Below, in pieces: positions 1 through 10,493 of a stretch of DNA of 50,958 nucleotides (its first letter is position 1; each line of letters starts with the position of its first letter). A program made the translations under genes and the position numbers. A model generated the notes under the pieces. The model did not search any database, was not told the DNA's origin, and was given only the letters and a program-made list of their open reading frames with translations. Source of the stretch: Monoraphidium neglectum (Eukaryota; Chlorophyta; Chlorophyceae; Sphaeropleales; Selenastraceae); contig NW_014013571.1 in the NCBI RefSeq assembly GCF_000611645.1, forward strand, positions 1-50,958. The letters are read 5' to 3'.

Positions 1-500
1 GGGGGGTGGGGGAGCGGGAGGCGGGGAGCAGGAGGCGGGGCGTCAAAGGGCAGAACCAGCAGGTGAACTTTCAACCGTGAAATGGCGTATTTCGATGGGA
101 TGGATGGGCCCCAGACATGGTGCGATTGCAATTGGTGTGAAAGGGTTTTTGTCGGCGGAATCAAGCAGTGCGCTGCCGCTCCCAACACCAGTGCAGATGC
201 ATTGAGGCCGCGATGGGTATCGCAGGCAAAGGGAGGGTGTGCTGCCTGCCTGCCGTCTCCAGCAGCCCTTGTGCATCGACGCGTGCTTGCGATTGTCGCA
301 TGCACGCAACCGCACTGATGGCGGGTAGACACACCTGTAAGGATCAAAGGTTGTCTCCTCCAGCTGCGACACCAACCCTTGGTCAGTGGACAGGTCATGA
401 AGCAGCCTGGCATGCGAGGAAGTGGGTGAGAACACGGCTTAGCAGTGGCAAACCGCGATAATGACTTGCTTTGCATAAACAGGACGTGGCCTGGCTTTGC

Positions 501-546
501 GCCGCCACGCCACGGTGCTCTTGGCCGCCACGCCACGGTGCTCTTG
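501..546. repeat. 23-bp direct repeat, two copies
   Basis: Two perfect head-to-tail copies of a 23-bp unit (501-523 and 524-546) followed by a six-base start of a third. They lie in what is probably a SEC3 intron. No function is evident. Confidence 0.85.
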
Positions 547-697
547 GCCGCACGCTGGCATGGCAGCCACTCGAGCACGCCGGTGCGGGTGCGGGCGGAC
601 GGCGCCTGCGTGTGCATGGCGTGCTGAGGGAAGGCGTGCGGCATGCGCTCGCCCGACGTGGCACCGCCACCCGCGCCGCGCTGTGCCGGCGCCGCAC

Positions 698-1017
698 CTG
701 TCGAGGGCCTGCAGCAGGGCGGCGTTGTGGCGGCTCTGGCGCTCCAAGGTGTTGTTTGAGGCCTCGATGGCTGCAATGTCGTCGCGCATGTGGCGCAGCT
801 TGAAGTCAAAAACCTGCGTTGGCAGAGACATGCCGCGGCCGATTCGAAGGGTTGCGGCGGGGCCTTTGAGTTGGGGGATATGCACAAGTTCAGGCGCATG
901 TTGGGTGCACATGCGGGGGGGATGCATTAGTGTGTGACTCGGGCAGCGTTGCCCCACCCATGCGTGCATGCACACGCAAGCACACATGCGCACGCACACA
1001 CGTGTAGGCGCGCGCGA

Positions 1018-1050
<33 letters not shown>

Positions 1051-2767
1051 CACATACACACACACACACACACATACACACACACATACACACATCTGCA
1101 CACATGCTGATGCGCATCCGCACACGCAGTCCACAATCCGCAAACACAACACGGGCGCGTGGAGCATGCCTGCCCCCAATCGTCCTCCTCCTCCCCTGCA
1201 CCACCCCCAATCAACAACCTTGAGGCTCTCATCCAGATCGTCCAGGATGCCCTGCGTCCGCCGCAGCTGCCCCAGCACACCCTCCACCTGAAGCGTGATC
1301 AGCGCGGCGAGGGAGTAAATTGTGGCAACACGTGGGGTGTCGCGGTTGCTTGTGTGTGTATGTGCATGTGTGTGTGGGGGAGAGAGAAAGATTGTGTGAG
1401 CTTGTCAGAGCCTTGACTACAGGGTGTGGCCGCCGCCAGTTGAATGAGCCCAAAAGCTGCAGAGTTGCCACCCAACCAGGGGCAACGAGCATGCTGCCAT
1501 TTGGGGGCTTGAGCTGGGCCGGCCATTTGCTAACGCGGAACCACATCACGGCGCGCAACACGGACAGGGTTGCGATGCAGCACCACGCCGCCAGCAACAC
1601 CGCTCAGGCAAGGAACCGCGCAGCTCACCAGGGGTCCACTCTCCAGCAACCCGTACACGTTGGCCGCCTCCAGCGCAGCATGCTCGTCCTGGGTTTGGGG
1701 CATCAGGCAAGATGACGATGTAACAACACCAGACGACTCAAGAGACCGCATCACCCCCCCCCCACAGTGCCCAACACCAACACACACATGGCAAACAGGA
1801 GGCATGCAGGTTCAACGCCTGCGGCAGCAGCGTCGGCCGCATTCGCCGCGCCTGATCCGCGCGCAGCGTCGCGCTCCTTGCCCACCCCGCGCTGCGCGCG
1901 AGCCTCTGCGATTTCGCGGCGGCCGCCCCGCTCGGCGCACCTGCAGCCGCGCCGCAAACTCCTCTGGCTCCCCCAGGCCCAGAGCAAACATGCCCAGCAG
2001 CTCCTCCAGGTCAGCCTCCTCCTTGGCGCTGACTAGGACGCCAGGGGCATCCCTGCTGCTGATCTGGGGGCGTGCAGATGATGTGATCATCATGTGGGGT
2101 TGCGGACAGCGTTGGAACAGCGGGTCAAGAATTGCAAAAGCAGGGCGGAACCAAGGAGGGGGGGACTGCAGGATTTGCTGGGTGGCGGGCAACGGCGCAG
2201 CCGCTTCAGCTGCGTCAGCCGAGCCGTCGCGGGTGGCGCGCGGGCCCACCTGCACGGTGCCGGGCGTGACGACCTCCGCAGCAAAGGGCGCGAGGCTGCG
2301 GGCCACGAGCTCCCTGTGCGCGCTCCACCACGCGTCCAGGCGGTCCATGGACACGCCCCCCAGACTGGGCAGCACGGCGTCCTGCTGCCTGCGCATGCAT
2401 GCGGAGCGCAATATCACCCGCATGCCCGCGAGGCGAGGCGCATGCATGCATGCATGCATGCATGCTGCATGCATGCATGCGTGCACACGGAGAGGCAAGA
2501 CGGGCTGCGGCGCGGAGGGCAGCAGGCATCTGCTGGTTGCGCGAGCTCTACCCTGAACACCAGCACCAGCGACCCGAGCCCCATGCCCGGCAGCCTCACC
2601 GCAGCAGCTGTATCGCAAGGCTCATGGCAAACATGGCGTGCTGTGGGTCGGGGGCGATGTACTGGCCCCTGTGCTCCGCCACACTGTGGTGCTGCGCCAG
2701 GTGCAGCTCCAGGCGCGCCTGCTGCAGCTGCTGCGCGCCTGGGGTGCCCGCGTCGCCACCAGGGCCA

Positions 2768-2841
<74 letters not shown>

Positions 2842-3769
2842 GGCCCCATCTTTGCCGCCGCCGCGCACGAGGCGCATGTCATGAAGGCATTTGAGGGGGT
2901 AGGTCTTGCGGACCTGCAGGCACATGATTCGCATTTTACGGGATGCGTTTGTAATTGCGTAACTGCAGCACGCGCCCTGCTGCGGCATGTGAGCTGTTTG
3001 TTGCTCTTCTGTCGCTCGCCACTCGTGCTCACTGTGTTGGATGTGGCTGGGCCGGCAGGCGATCGGGTACGCGGTAAGAGTCTGGTCCTATTTGGCTGGT
3101 TGCGCCGCTTCTGCGTACCTCATATGGGGAATCTGGACGCTCGTCCTCTCGCCGCCTGCAGATGTGCAGGGACGTCAGGAACCCGCGGTCTGCAAGCGAC
3201 CGCTTGACGGAGAATGCCAGCACGCGTCGCTTCGGGGCGCCAGCGTTGTAGGCCTGCGCATGGCAGCGCGGGCGCCGGCGCTATCCGGGTCAAGAGGGGA
3301 GGCCGGGTGCTGGGGCAAGCGGTGGTGGCTGCGGCGTTGGGGCAGGCAGTCGGTTGTCGATTGGGTGACGCACGAGCTCGGGTGCATCGGACAGCTGGTG
3401 GCCCTGTCGGACCCAGTGCTCGTCTGGACAGGTATGCTGTGCGTAAGGTTCCAATATCCCAAGGGGATGCACAGCAGACCGGCAAGGTCTTGCCTGGACA
3501 CCATGCATGATCTCTACAGCAGTGCGCCCACACCTTGCCGCCAAGCGACTTCAGCAGCTGTGCCCCTGTTGCATCACTGCTGTGCGTAGCAAATTTCTCC
3601 ACCTGCATCGATTTGGATAACAGATGTGGCAACTTTTCACAACGCCCGCTGCCTGCAAGGCCCGAGCACCTGCCGACGAACACTTCACCTGGAACGCAGC
3701 TATCAACACGGCTTCGTCCTTGAACAGAGGCTCCAGCTCCCGCAGCAGCAGCTTGAAGCTCTCCTCCAT
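698..3769 (-). CDS. SEC3: Exocyst complex component SEC3, N-terminal exons (3' part beyond left edge)
   Basis: SEC3 (EXOC1) is the exocyst subunit that helps tether secretory vesicles at the plasma membrane. Seven exons on the minus strand fit GT/AG borders and keep phase: 3689-3769, 3119-3253, 2600-2913, 1941-2388, 1629-1688, 1219-1287, 698-813. The ATG at 3769 gives a helical start (MEESFKLLLRELEPL), followed by a PH-like region (RRVLAFSVK, then KTYPLKCLHDMRLV). The diagnostic plant-type block is EEADLEELLGMFALGLGEPE, then ALEAANVYGLLESGPL, then GVLGQLRRTQGILDDLDE, then FDFKLRHMRDDIAAIE, matching the plant SEC3 coiled-coil region in order. A run of 23 glutamines is inserted in the PH-like region. 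The last exon ends in phase 2 and no continuation is seen in 1-697, so the C-terminal half is presumably off-window. About 407 residues are visible. Confidence 0.85.
1018..1096. repeat. (CA)n microsatellite
   Basis: A CA dinucleotide tract with a few T and G interruptions in the SEC3 intron between exons 698-813 and 1219-1287. It is (TG)n on the sense strand of that gene. Confidence 0.95.
2441..2481. repeat. CATG tetranucleotide repeat
   Basis: Self-complementary CATG/GCAT repeats with one interruption, inside the SEC3 intron at 2389-2599. The tract can form hairpins on either strand. Confidence 0.9.
2770..2838 (-). repeat. CAG/CTG trinucleotide tract coding 23 Gln
   Basis: Twenty-three uninterrupted CTG units on the plus strand read as CAG on the minus strand, within SEC3 exon 2600-2913. 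They add a polyglutamine loop to the PH-like domain and are a likely site of length polymorphism. Confidence 0.95.
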
Positions 3770-5499
3770 TGCTCCTGCTAGCCCAACCAGTCCCACATTA
3801 TCACCCACCAAGATCACGTTGCTGTGCGTGTGAAAACGGGAATGGTAGTGGGTGCACGAGCGTCTGATCGAGCAATACAGCACCTGCATGTGTATAAGTG
3901 TGCCCTCACTGCGTGCCTGGATGGCTCGACGGGCGAGGTCAATAGTGCAGCTGACCGGTTTGCAGTGACACAGGTGCGGCAGTGTATGATATAATACTGT
4001 AGGTCGTAGGCATTGTCCAGCCACAGATATTGCACTGCGTTACAAACAGCACCGCCATTTGTGCGACAAGCAAGCCATGAACCCAACCAGGTTACCATCG
4101 CACCCACAAACCGCAGGCTAGCTTACGCGGCACTGCTGCTGAGGGCGATACACCCGTGTCATGGTCTCCAGTGAAGGGGAGGCTGCTCCTACAGATGACT
4201 AGCCAACAAGCCGAGGCCGCCGATTTTAACAGCGGCAAAAGGAAAACAGAACGCTCGCCGCGGCAAAGCCGCGGCGCCCCACTGCAGCCAAAGCGCCCTG
4301 CCCTACAACCCCCCTTGCAAACTGGTGCAAACCGCGCGCGCTGCCAGGTGCAAACCGCGCGCGCTGCCAAGTGCCAGCAAGAAAGTGGTGCGTGGCGGGC
4401 AGCCTGCGCGGCCTCCCGGCGCATGGGCCCTCAAAGCTTGCGTGCGAGCCGCTGCGCGCCCGGGTGACGCCCAGCGCACCGGTGTTTTGTCAGTAGATAG
4501 GAAAGTTTTTGGGCCGGGTAGCTGACTTCACGCCATTTGGGCTGCCACGCGCACGGAACAAAAACTGGAGGGTGGCCGCTGCCACCCCAGAAGAACCAAA
4601 GGCGAGGGGCAGCTGGTGGGACATCAGCTGCCCGCCAGCAGGTGTGGCCTTGGCTGCTAGCCAGCTGCCGCAGCAGCTACGCCTTCGGCGCCCCTCCTCT
4701 GGAGCCTGGCCGCTGCACTGACCTGCGGAACATGCAGTGCCTTCTCGCCAAGCCACCCATTCTCATCAGCCCCCTCAGACCGACACCATCCAGGGTGATC
4801 ATGGCTTGGAGGCACAAGGAGTTTGATGACCCGGCAGTCCTGCCAGACCATGTGGTGGTTCTTGCATTGTCGCGCCGGCTATGCAGGCACAAGCAGAAAA
4901 ATAAGGCACATGGCTTCTGCCAGCACCGATGATGTGGTCCACGAAATCCATGGCGTTGTGGGACTCTTACTAGGACCAGCTGAGCTCCAGCGTGCCCAGT
5001 GGACAGTGCCCGCTCGACGACTACGGTGGTGCTGCTGGACAAGGCTGTTGCATCCATGCAGGGTTAAGCAGACGTTGCGAATGCATAATGTAGATTTTCG
5101 TCGCTGACTGCATCGAGGAAAAGCTGCAGAGGGTGTAGACCGACAGTTTGGTGACTTGCGTGGTTCCGAACCCACGCAAGTGATCTCTAGGCACCGAGCG
5201 AAGTTCGCAGGAATCATATTCATGTGATTGCAGAGTTTGGACAATCGGCTGGAACCTCGTGACCCCGTCCTCGCCGTCCAAAGCTCTGCAGGCCTGTCTG
5301 TACGTACAGGAGGCGCCGAGGCTGCTGTGTACCTACTGTGTGGGGCATATCTGCGCGCGCCTGCGAGCTGTAAAGGGGCCGAAGCGGCCGCTGGCCTGCC
5401 TGGCGCCAACCCGCCTGATCCCCGCCTAGCTGCACACCAAAGGGCATGGCCCCCGGTTCAACCCCGTCGCAGTTATACATTGGCCATCCATCTGCAGGG
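3770..5499. other. Intergenic region between divergent genes
   Basis: About 1.7 kb between the SEC3 start (minus) and the next gene (plus). It should hold both promoters. An AT-rich stretch near 3985-4000 (GATATAATACTG) is the only TATA-like motif that stands out. Several open frames exist on both strands, but none shows a recognisable domain, codon bias or consistent splice borders. Confidence 0.5.
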
Positions 5500-7147
5500 A
5501 TGAGTTTTGCTGCCAAGGCGGCGAAGGCTGTGGCAGAGCGGGCGGCGCCGCTGGCGGGGACAGCTGCTGTCCTTGCGGCGCAGCCCGTAGCGCAGGCTCG
5601 CGAGGCGCACCAGGCGGGCCCGTCGTCAGCGCTGTCCCAAATTGCCCGCATCCAGGTGAGCGGTAGGAGGTTCTTGTGTAGACGACGCTGCGGCGCTAAC
5701 CCTGTGTGCATGACCACCCCAGCGGCAGCGGCTGGTCCCAAGCTCGCAGAGAGCCTGGCAGGACTTGACCCGCCGGCCTTCGGCGGCGCCTCGGGGCGCC
5801 CATCCCATCTCCTGCGCCGCCTCACGCCGGCGACTATCTCAGCACCTGCTGCGCCGGCTCGAACCGCACTGCAACAGGATGAGTTTGAGCTGGTCGACTT
5901 TGAGGGCACCAAGCCGATATTCAGCAGGCCGATCTTTGCGGACGACGAGATCACCCTCGCTGCCCAGGCCTTCAGGTGAGAGGCGCCCGCAACAGGTCAT
6001 CACAACGAAGCAGCGCGTGGCGGAGCAAGGGGATGGCTGCTGCTCCTAGGGGCTCGGGCAAAAGCGTCCGTCGCCTGCGCCGCAGCCACCGGCCGTTCAG
6101 CTGCGAGGGCCAGCCGCGGCTCCCCGCAGACCCCGCGCCACTGTCCTGCACGCGCCCATGTTGGTCGCCACGCCGCAACCGTTTCGGCCCGCGGCCGCCC
6201 TTGGTGCACAGGACCCTGGTGAGCGTTGAGGACGAGCCCGACACAGACACCAGTGAGGGCGCCATCGCAGACGCCTTCATCGAGGCGCCGCCGTTTGGGC
6301 TGCCGGCGTCAGCCGCGCCGCGGCCGGCCCTGGTGGACATCGGCATGCTGGACCTGCGGCAGGAGGAGATGCGGGCCGCGCTGCAGGTCGCCAACAGAGT
6401 GGTGAGGACGGAAGCTGCTAGAAGCTGCCGGAGGCGGCAGGGCCGCAGGGTGCGCCTAGCCTCCAGGCCGTCGGTGTGTGCTGACAAGAAAGTCGCGGGC
6501 CTGCACAGTAGGACCCTTGGGCGCAGCCGCACGTCGGCCTGCAGACCGGACGCGTCCGACGCGCCCCCCCGGCCCCCGCCCTCCTCCTCTGGCGCCGCTC
6601 GCAGCTGCGCCACCCGGGCGTGCAGCGAGAGATGGCCGCGGCGGCGCTCTCAGACCCGGAGGTGCTATCCATTCTGGGGGCGCGCCCAGACCTGGACGGA
6701 TACCTGGTTGCGCGCGGCTTCGCCGCCCGCGGCCTGCTGCCCGGCGGGGACGGCACTCTGGCAGAGGCGGCCGTGGTGGAGGAGGCAGGGGCGGAGGCCG
6801 GCGGCGGCGACGCGGGGGCTGCGGCGCAGGCGCGCGCGGGCGAGCGGGACCCTCTGGCTCAGGCGCTGGCGAATGTGGTCAGGGGACTCGAGTGGACCGG
6901 CGCCCGCATCGCCGACCTGCACGCGTGGCTGCGCGGCCGCTTCGCGCCGCCATCCGAGGCGGCGGCGGCCGAGGAGGTCGCGGCGGCAGGGCGCGAGGCG
7001 AAGATGGGGACCGCGGCGGCGGCGGGCGAGGGCAGCAGCCGCCGCGAGCGCCGCAGGCCCGACCCCTGGAGGGTCCTGGAGCGGGCGGGCCAGGTGGCGG
7101 TGGTGCTGGTGCTCCTCATCCTGTTCAGGCGCGCGGGGCGCGCCTGA
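5500..7147 (+). CDS. Unrecognised protein with C-terminal transmembrane anchor
   Basis: Model join(5500-5662, 5723-5975, 6212-6401, 6626-7147), 375 residues, all junctions in phase. The last three exons are well supported: 5975 to 6212 restores an Arg codon and 6401/6626 joins in phase 0. The first intron (60 nt, donor GCG/GTAGGA) is less sure, because the frame is also open straight through it. The N-terminus (MSFAAKAAKAVAERAAPLAG) is Ala/Arg-rich and amphipathic, like an organelle targeting peptide. The middle is acidic (VDFEGTKPIFSRPIFADDEI; EDEPDTDTSEGAIADAF) with a DPEVLSILG segment. The extreme C-terminus has one hydrophobic helix (VAVVLVLLILF) followed by a basic tail, as in tail-anchored proteins. 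I do not recognise the family, and the function is unknown. Confidence 0.6.
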
Positions 7148-7570
7148 GGAGCGCGCTTGCCGCAGCCTGGCCGCCCTGGGCGCTTGAAACGCCGGGCGCC
7201 GGGCATGCGCGCCCCCCCCCCCAGCCCCCCGCGTCAGGCTGCACAATCCCTGGCTCTTGCGCCGCTGACTGCCAAGCTTTGCGCCGCGCGTTCCTCCTGA
7301 GGATCCCTGAGTCGCAATGCATGCCCTCCCCTTGCTACCTGTTTTGGGTGGCGCGGTGCAACTAGAAGCAAGTGCAGTGGCGCTGCGCAATATGCGCACC
7401 CTGGGGCTTCCCGCTTGTGTGTTGTTTCTTTTGGCGCAGCTGCGCGCGGCTGGTGGTGGCCCAAGCTTGATACACATTGGCTCAACACACGGAGGCTTGA
7501 CTTTTGGGGATCTCGTACAGATTCGACCGGCTTGTTGCCGCGCAGGTCCAGCTTGCCGCAAACGTCGCGT
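7148..7570. other. 3' flank of the tail-anchor gene
   Basis: This should contain the 3' untranslated region of the preceding gene and then the start of repeat A. No TGTAA-type algal polyadenylation signal is evident and no other gene is seen. Confidence 0.4.
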
Positions 7571-8228
7571 GCAACTGTACCACCTGCATACTGTGTGTGT
7601 CATATCTTGGCGAGGTGCGCTGGTGCCATGTGCACCTGGCTGGCAGGCGCTGCTTGAGCCTCTCTTCGTCTCGGCGGCTTCATCGCGTTTGCGGAGGTCG
7701 AACAGGCTGTCCAGGCTAGGGGACTGTGACAAGGAGGTGGGGGCTTGGCCCGATGCCCCACCAGCGCAGGCGCTTTTCACCGTCCTGTCGCATTCTGATG
7801 CGCTGCTCGCTATTACCCTTGGATTCGATATCATTTTGCGTGCATCATTGCATGCCCGAGGAGCTGGCAGGTTTGCTGCCACCTGGCCTGCCTGTTGCAC
7901 ATATCAATAGGATACGAATTGTTGCCACACCGAGTGGTCTCCCGCTTCAGGAGCCATCCCTGTAGTGATGAGTCATCAGGCACACAATAATCGGGCAGTC
8001 TCCCACAACAGCATTGACTCACAACTGATTTACAAATGCAACAGCACTACAGGTTTAAATGGACTATAAATACTGTCTGCACAGCTGACCCAAGCCAAGC
8101 ATGCTGTTGGCTAAATCTGGCCCCATGTACAAAACCGGCAGCGGCCGCGCGCTGATGACCAGGCTGGACATGCACTGCATGACAGCAACATGTATGTCAA
8201 GGCCCCCATGCCAACAATGTCTAAAGCA
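7571..8228 (+). repeat. Interspersed repeat A, copy 1
   Basis: About 650 bp that recurs in the same orientation at 29531-30190 with roughly 90% identity by eye. The match runs from the CTGTACCACCTGCAT motif through the CTAAATCTGG...CCCATGTACA block to GTCTAAAGCAACTGCT. One indel is exactly three bases (7850 region), and a minus-strand frame stays open through much of both copies, so a decayed coding segment is possible. No terminal repeats or target duplication were identified. Repeat B begins directly after it. Confidence 0.8.
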
Positions 8229-8517
8229 ACTGCTCTCTGATCGTATCTGGGGCTGTGGGTTACACATGCAGCGGGCGGTCAGGCGCCTACTCAAAAGTGA
8301 CCAGGTAAGTATCAAGCACCAGTGCGGGATGCGCATGCATCCGACCCACCGCAGCGCTTAGTCAGCTTGCCCAACCAGCAGGCGCGTTGTTGTGCCTCAA
8401 TCCACGCCCGGTTTCAAGTTCTTCAAATGTGGTTTTCATACTCCCCCGGGTGATTGGGCAATGGGTGGGCCGAGGAACGGAAGTCGGCAGGTGCTCAAGT
8501 CGGAAAAGCAGACCGTG
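8229..8517 (+). repeat. Interspersed repeat B, copy 1, left part (split by the retrotransposon)
   Basis: Matches the uninterrupted copy that begins near 35463 (CGTATCTGGGGCTGTGGGTT at both). The match stops at the retrotransposon boundary and resumes at 15415. Positions 8513-8517 (CCGTG) are the left copy of the target duplication. Confidence 0.85.
8513..8517. other. Target-site duplication, left (CCGTG)
   Basis: The five bases immediately before the TGTCACGG start of the element are repeated exactly at 15415-15419. The uninterrupted repeat B copy has one five-base segment at the matching place, which confirms that this is the insertion point. Confidence 0.85.
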
Positions 8518-8588
8518 TGTCACGGTATATAGGGTCGTAGAGCCCTCCCCGAGCACGCTAGCGACACCTATTGGTCTGTCACGTTACA
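8518..8588 (+). repeat. Extra 71-bp LTR-like segment at the 5' terminus
   Basis: Begins TGTCACGG and ends TCACGTTACA, as the 153-bp LTR does, but its interior differs and is shorter. It includes TATATA. It sits directly against the left target duplication and is followed, after two bases, by a primer-binding site identical to the one behind the real 5' LTR. Confidence 0.75.
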
Positions 8589-8590
8589 TT

Positions 8591-8606
8591 TGGTGCTCCA
8601 GCCGTG
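8591..8606 (+). other. Primer-binding site, upstream copy
   Basis: TGGTGCTCCAGCCGTG, two bases after the 71-bp segment. It is identical to 8769-8784 and complementary to a tRNA 3' end bearing CCA. Confidence 0.7.
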
Positions 8607-8613
8607 ATGTGAG

Positions 8614-8766
8614 TGTCACGGCTAGAGACGTGGGCAGCCTGCGGAAGGCAGGTGGGCACGGGGACCGGGGAGAGCATGGGGTCGTGCCCTTAAATGTCCT
8701 TGAAGGGCCCGGTTAGAGACTTAACGACTGAGTTACAGAAGCCGGTGTAACGTCCGTCACGTTACA
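8614..8766 (+). repeat. 5' LTR
   Basis: 153 bp, TG...CA ends. It differs from the 3' LTR only in the GGGGACCGGGG/GGGGACCCGGG stretch (152 of 153 positions match). Confidence 0.9.
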
Positions 8767-8768
8767 AC

Positions 8769-8784
8769 TGGTGCTCCAGCCGTG
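8769..8784 (+). other. Primer-binding site
   Basis: TGGTGCTCCAGCCGTG, two bases past the 5' LTR, starts with the TGG expected to pair with the tRNA CCA end. The donor tRNA was not identified here. Confidence 0.8.
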
Positions 8785-9174
8785 CCCATGCGCGGTCGTC
8801 GTCGTCAGCATAGCGATTCCAGCTTCGACGACGACGCTGCAATGGGTTCCGACGGTTCCAAACGCTCTAAGCGCAATTCGGAGGACGGGGGAGGGCAGGT
8901 ACGAGCGAGGGACGTGCGTGGGCGTGCGAGGTTGCGTTGTTGGGGAAACGCTCGCCCGGACGGAGTGGGGCCAGGGAGGCCCCGGTATCCGCCCGTTGCT
9001 GATGCGACCCAACAGTGAGCGCGCAGGGAGCGCGCGTCGGCTGCGCGGAACGCGCTTGCCGACGGTGAGGGAGGAATCCGCTCAGCGGCCTAACCTCCAA
9101 CGTGCCACCTCACCAACGGCCCTCGACCTACGCGCCGACTGAACGCTCCCTGCCCCTCACCCTGTCCCCTGGGT

Positions 9175-10254
9175 ATGGCTCAGGATGAGGGCGAATCCTC
9201 CAAGTCCCCTGCACAGCAGGACGAGATCGACAAGATGGCGGCAGAGCTCGCTGCCGGGCGGGCCAGGCTTGATGCCATGGAAAGCAAGCTGGCTGCCCTG
9301 AAAGGGAAGCGGCTGGCGGCCGAGGACGCGGCCGACCGCGCTGCTGCTGCTGCTGACAAGGCCAAGGCGGCCGCTGACCGTCACGCTGCGAAGCCCACCC
9401 ACCAGTTCCAGGCTTCCCTCCAGAAGGCCATGAACGACAAGGCCGTCGCCGTGGCAGAGTGCGAGAAGCACCGTGCCCGGGCTGATGACGAGGCGGCTGC
9501 GCGCCGCGCGGCCGAGGCGGCCCGCGCTGAGGCTGAGGCCAAGGTGGCCCAGCTGCAGGAGACACTGGCTGCGGCAACCGAGTCGGCCGACGGCCGCATG
9601 GCGGCGACCGTCGCCGCGCATGACTCCCTGACCACTGTGCTGGCGCAGCTCCAGCGCATCGCAGGTGGGCAGGACGTGTTGGGGGCTTTGCACTCGCTGC
9701 TGTCGGGCAAGGGCCCAACCTCCGCTCTGCCGGCCCTGCGAAGTGGGGGTAGTCGTGGCGCCGGGGGCACTGGGGCCGCGGGGGCTAGTGGCTCAGCCCC
9801 CGCTGGTGGCGCCGGCGGCGCAAGCGGCTCGGATAATGGGGGTAATGACGGTGGTAACCCACCGGACGGCGGCCCGCCTGGGGGTGGCAACCCGCCTGGT
9901 GGCGGTGGTCCGCCGGGCGGTGGTGGTCCGCCGGGCGGCGGTGGCCCACCGGGTGGCGGTGGTCCCCCGGGGGGCGGCCCGCCTGGGGGCGGTGGCCCGC
10001 CAGGTGGCGGTGGCGGCCCGCCAGGAGGCGGGGCCCCTCCGCCACCAGGCGGCGGTGGCGGTGCACCTGGGGGCGGGGCTCCTCCGCCGCCCCCTGCTGG
10101 TAACCCCGGGGCTGCCCCAAGTGGGGGGCCCCCTAACCTGAATGTGCACCCCTCCATGCTTAACAGACCGCAAGTGTTTACGGGGGATCCGCAGCGGGAC
10201 ACTCCAGTTGAGGACTGGTTGTCGCATGTGCAGGACTTTTTCCAGACAACCTGA
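9175..10254 (+). CDS. gag: Retrotransposon Gag (capsid region truncated)
   Basis: A 359-residue frame from an ATG. Residues 1-180 form an Ala/Lys/Glu-rich coiled coil, and about 200-320 are a low-complexity Gly/Pro linker made of GGGGPP units. Then begins a typical gypsy capsid entry (FTGDPQRDTPVEDWLSHVQD) that stops within five residues at a TGA. The nucleocapsid zinc knuckle, which should be in the same protein, lies just downstream in another frame. Related Gag proteins continue for well over a hundred residues after this capsid entry, so a deletion with frame shift at about 10237-10250 (a run of five T) is likely. Confidence 0.8.
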   Translation: MAQDEGESSKSPAQQDEIDKMAAELAAGRARLDAMESKLAALKGKRLAAEDAADRAAAAADKAKAAADRHAAKPTHQFQASLQKAMNDKAVAVAECEKHRARADDEAAARRAAEAARAEAEAKVAQLQETLAAATESADGRMAATVAAHDSLTTVLAQLQRIAGGQDVLGALHSLLSGKGPTSALPALRSGGSRGAGGTGAAGASGSAPAGGAGGASGSDNGGNDGGNPPDGGPPGGGNPPGGGGPPGGGGPPGGGGPPGGGGPPGGGPPGGGGPPGGGGGPPGGGAPPPPGGGGGAPGGGAPPPPPAGNPGAAPSGGPPNLNVHPSMLNRPQVFTGDPQRDTPVEDWLSHVQDFFQTT

Positions 10255-10469
10255 ACCCCAACGGCAACGGCGCGGGCCCGAGCGGCCGCGACGGCAACGG
10301 GGCGGAGTGCGGGTGGTACAACATCAACGACCGCAAGAAGTACTCTCGCCCCAGGGCTCAGCTCCCCAACCCCCGTACCTGCTGGCACTGCCTCAAGGGC
10401 GAGCACCAGGCCAAGACCTGCACCAACGCCGTGGCGCAGGGCGCCAAGCTGGTGGCCAGGCCGGCCTAG
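10248..10469 (+). CDS. gag: Gag nucleocapsid fragment with CCHC zinc knuckle, in pol frame, ending in TAG
   Basis: In the frame of pol, a Gly/Asn-rich stretch is followed by CWHCLKGEHQAKTC, a perfect C-x2-C-x4-H-x4-C zinc knuckle that binds nucleic acid. The frame ends with TAG at 10467-10469 and reopens at once into pol without changing phase. It could be reached from gag by a -1 shift at the T-run near 10237, or it may simply be the remainder after a deletion. Confidence 0.7.
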   Translation, partial: NLNPNGNGAGPSGRDGNGAECGWYNINDRKKYSRPRAQLPNPRTCWHCLKGEHQAKTCTNAVAQGAKLVARPA

Positions 10470-10493
10470 GGGCGCGCGGGTTCAGCGGCGGAT

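Noticed and set aside
968..1291. A Thr/His-rich frame through the CA microsatellite
   Set aside because: Low-complexity translation of (CA)n inside a SEC3 intron.
6665..7900. A 411-residue minus-strand frame opposite the tail-anchor gene and repeat A
   Set aside because: Over the gene it mirrors GC-rich third positions of the plus-strand exon. Only the repeat A part is noted, as a separate weak finding.
9381..10406. A long minus-strand Pro/Gly-rich frame
   Set aside because: It is the complement of the Gly/Pro linker of gag, with no independent support.
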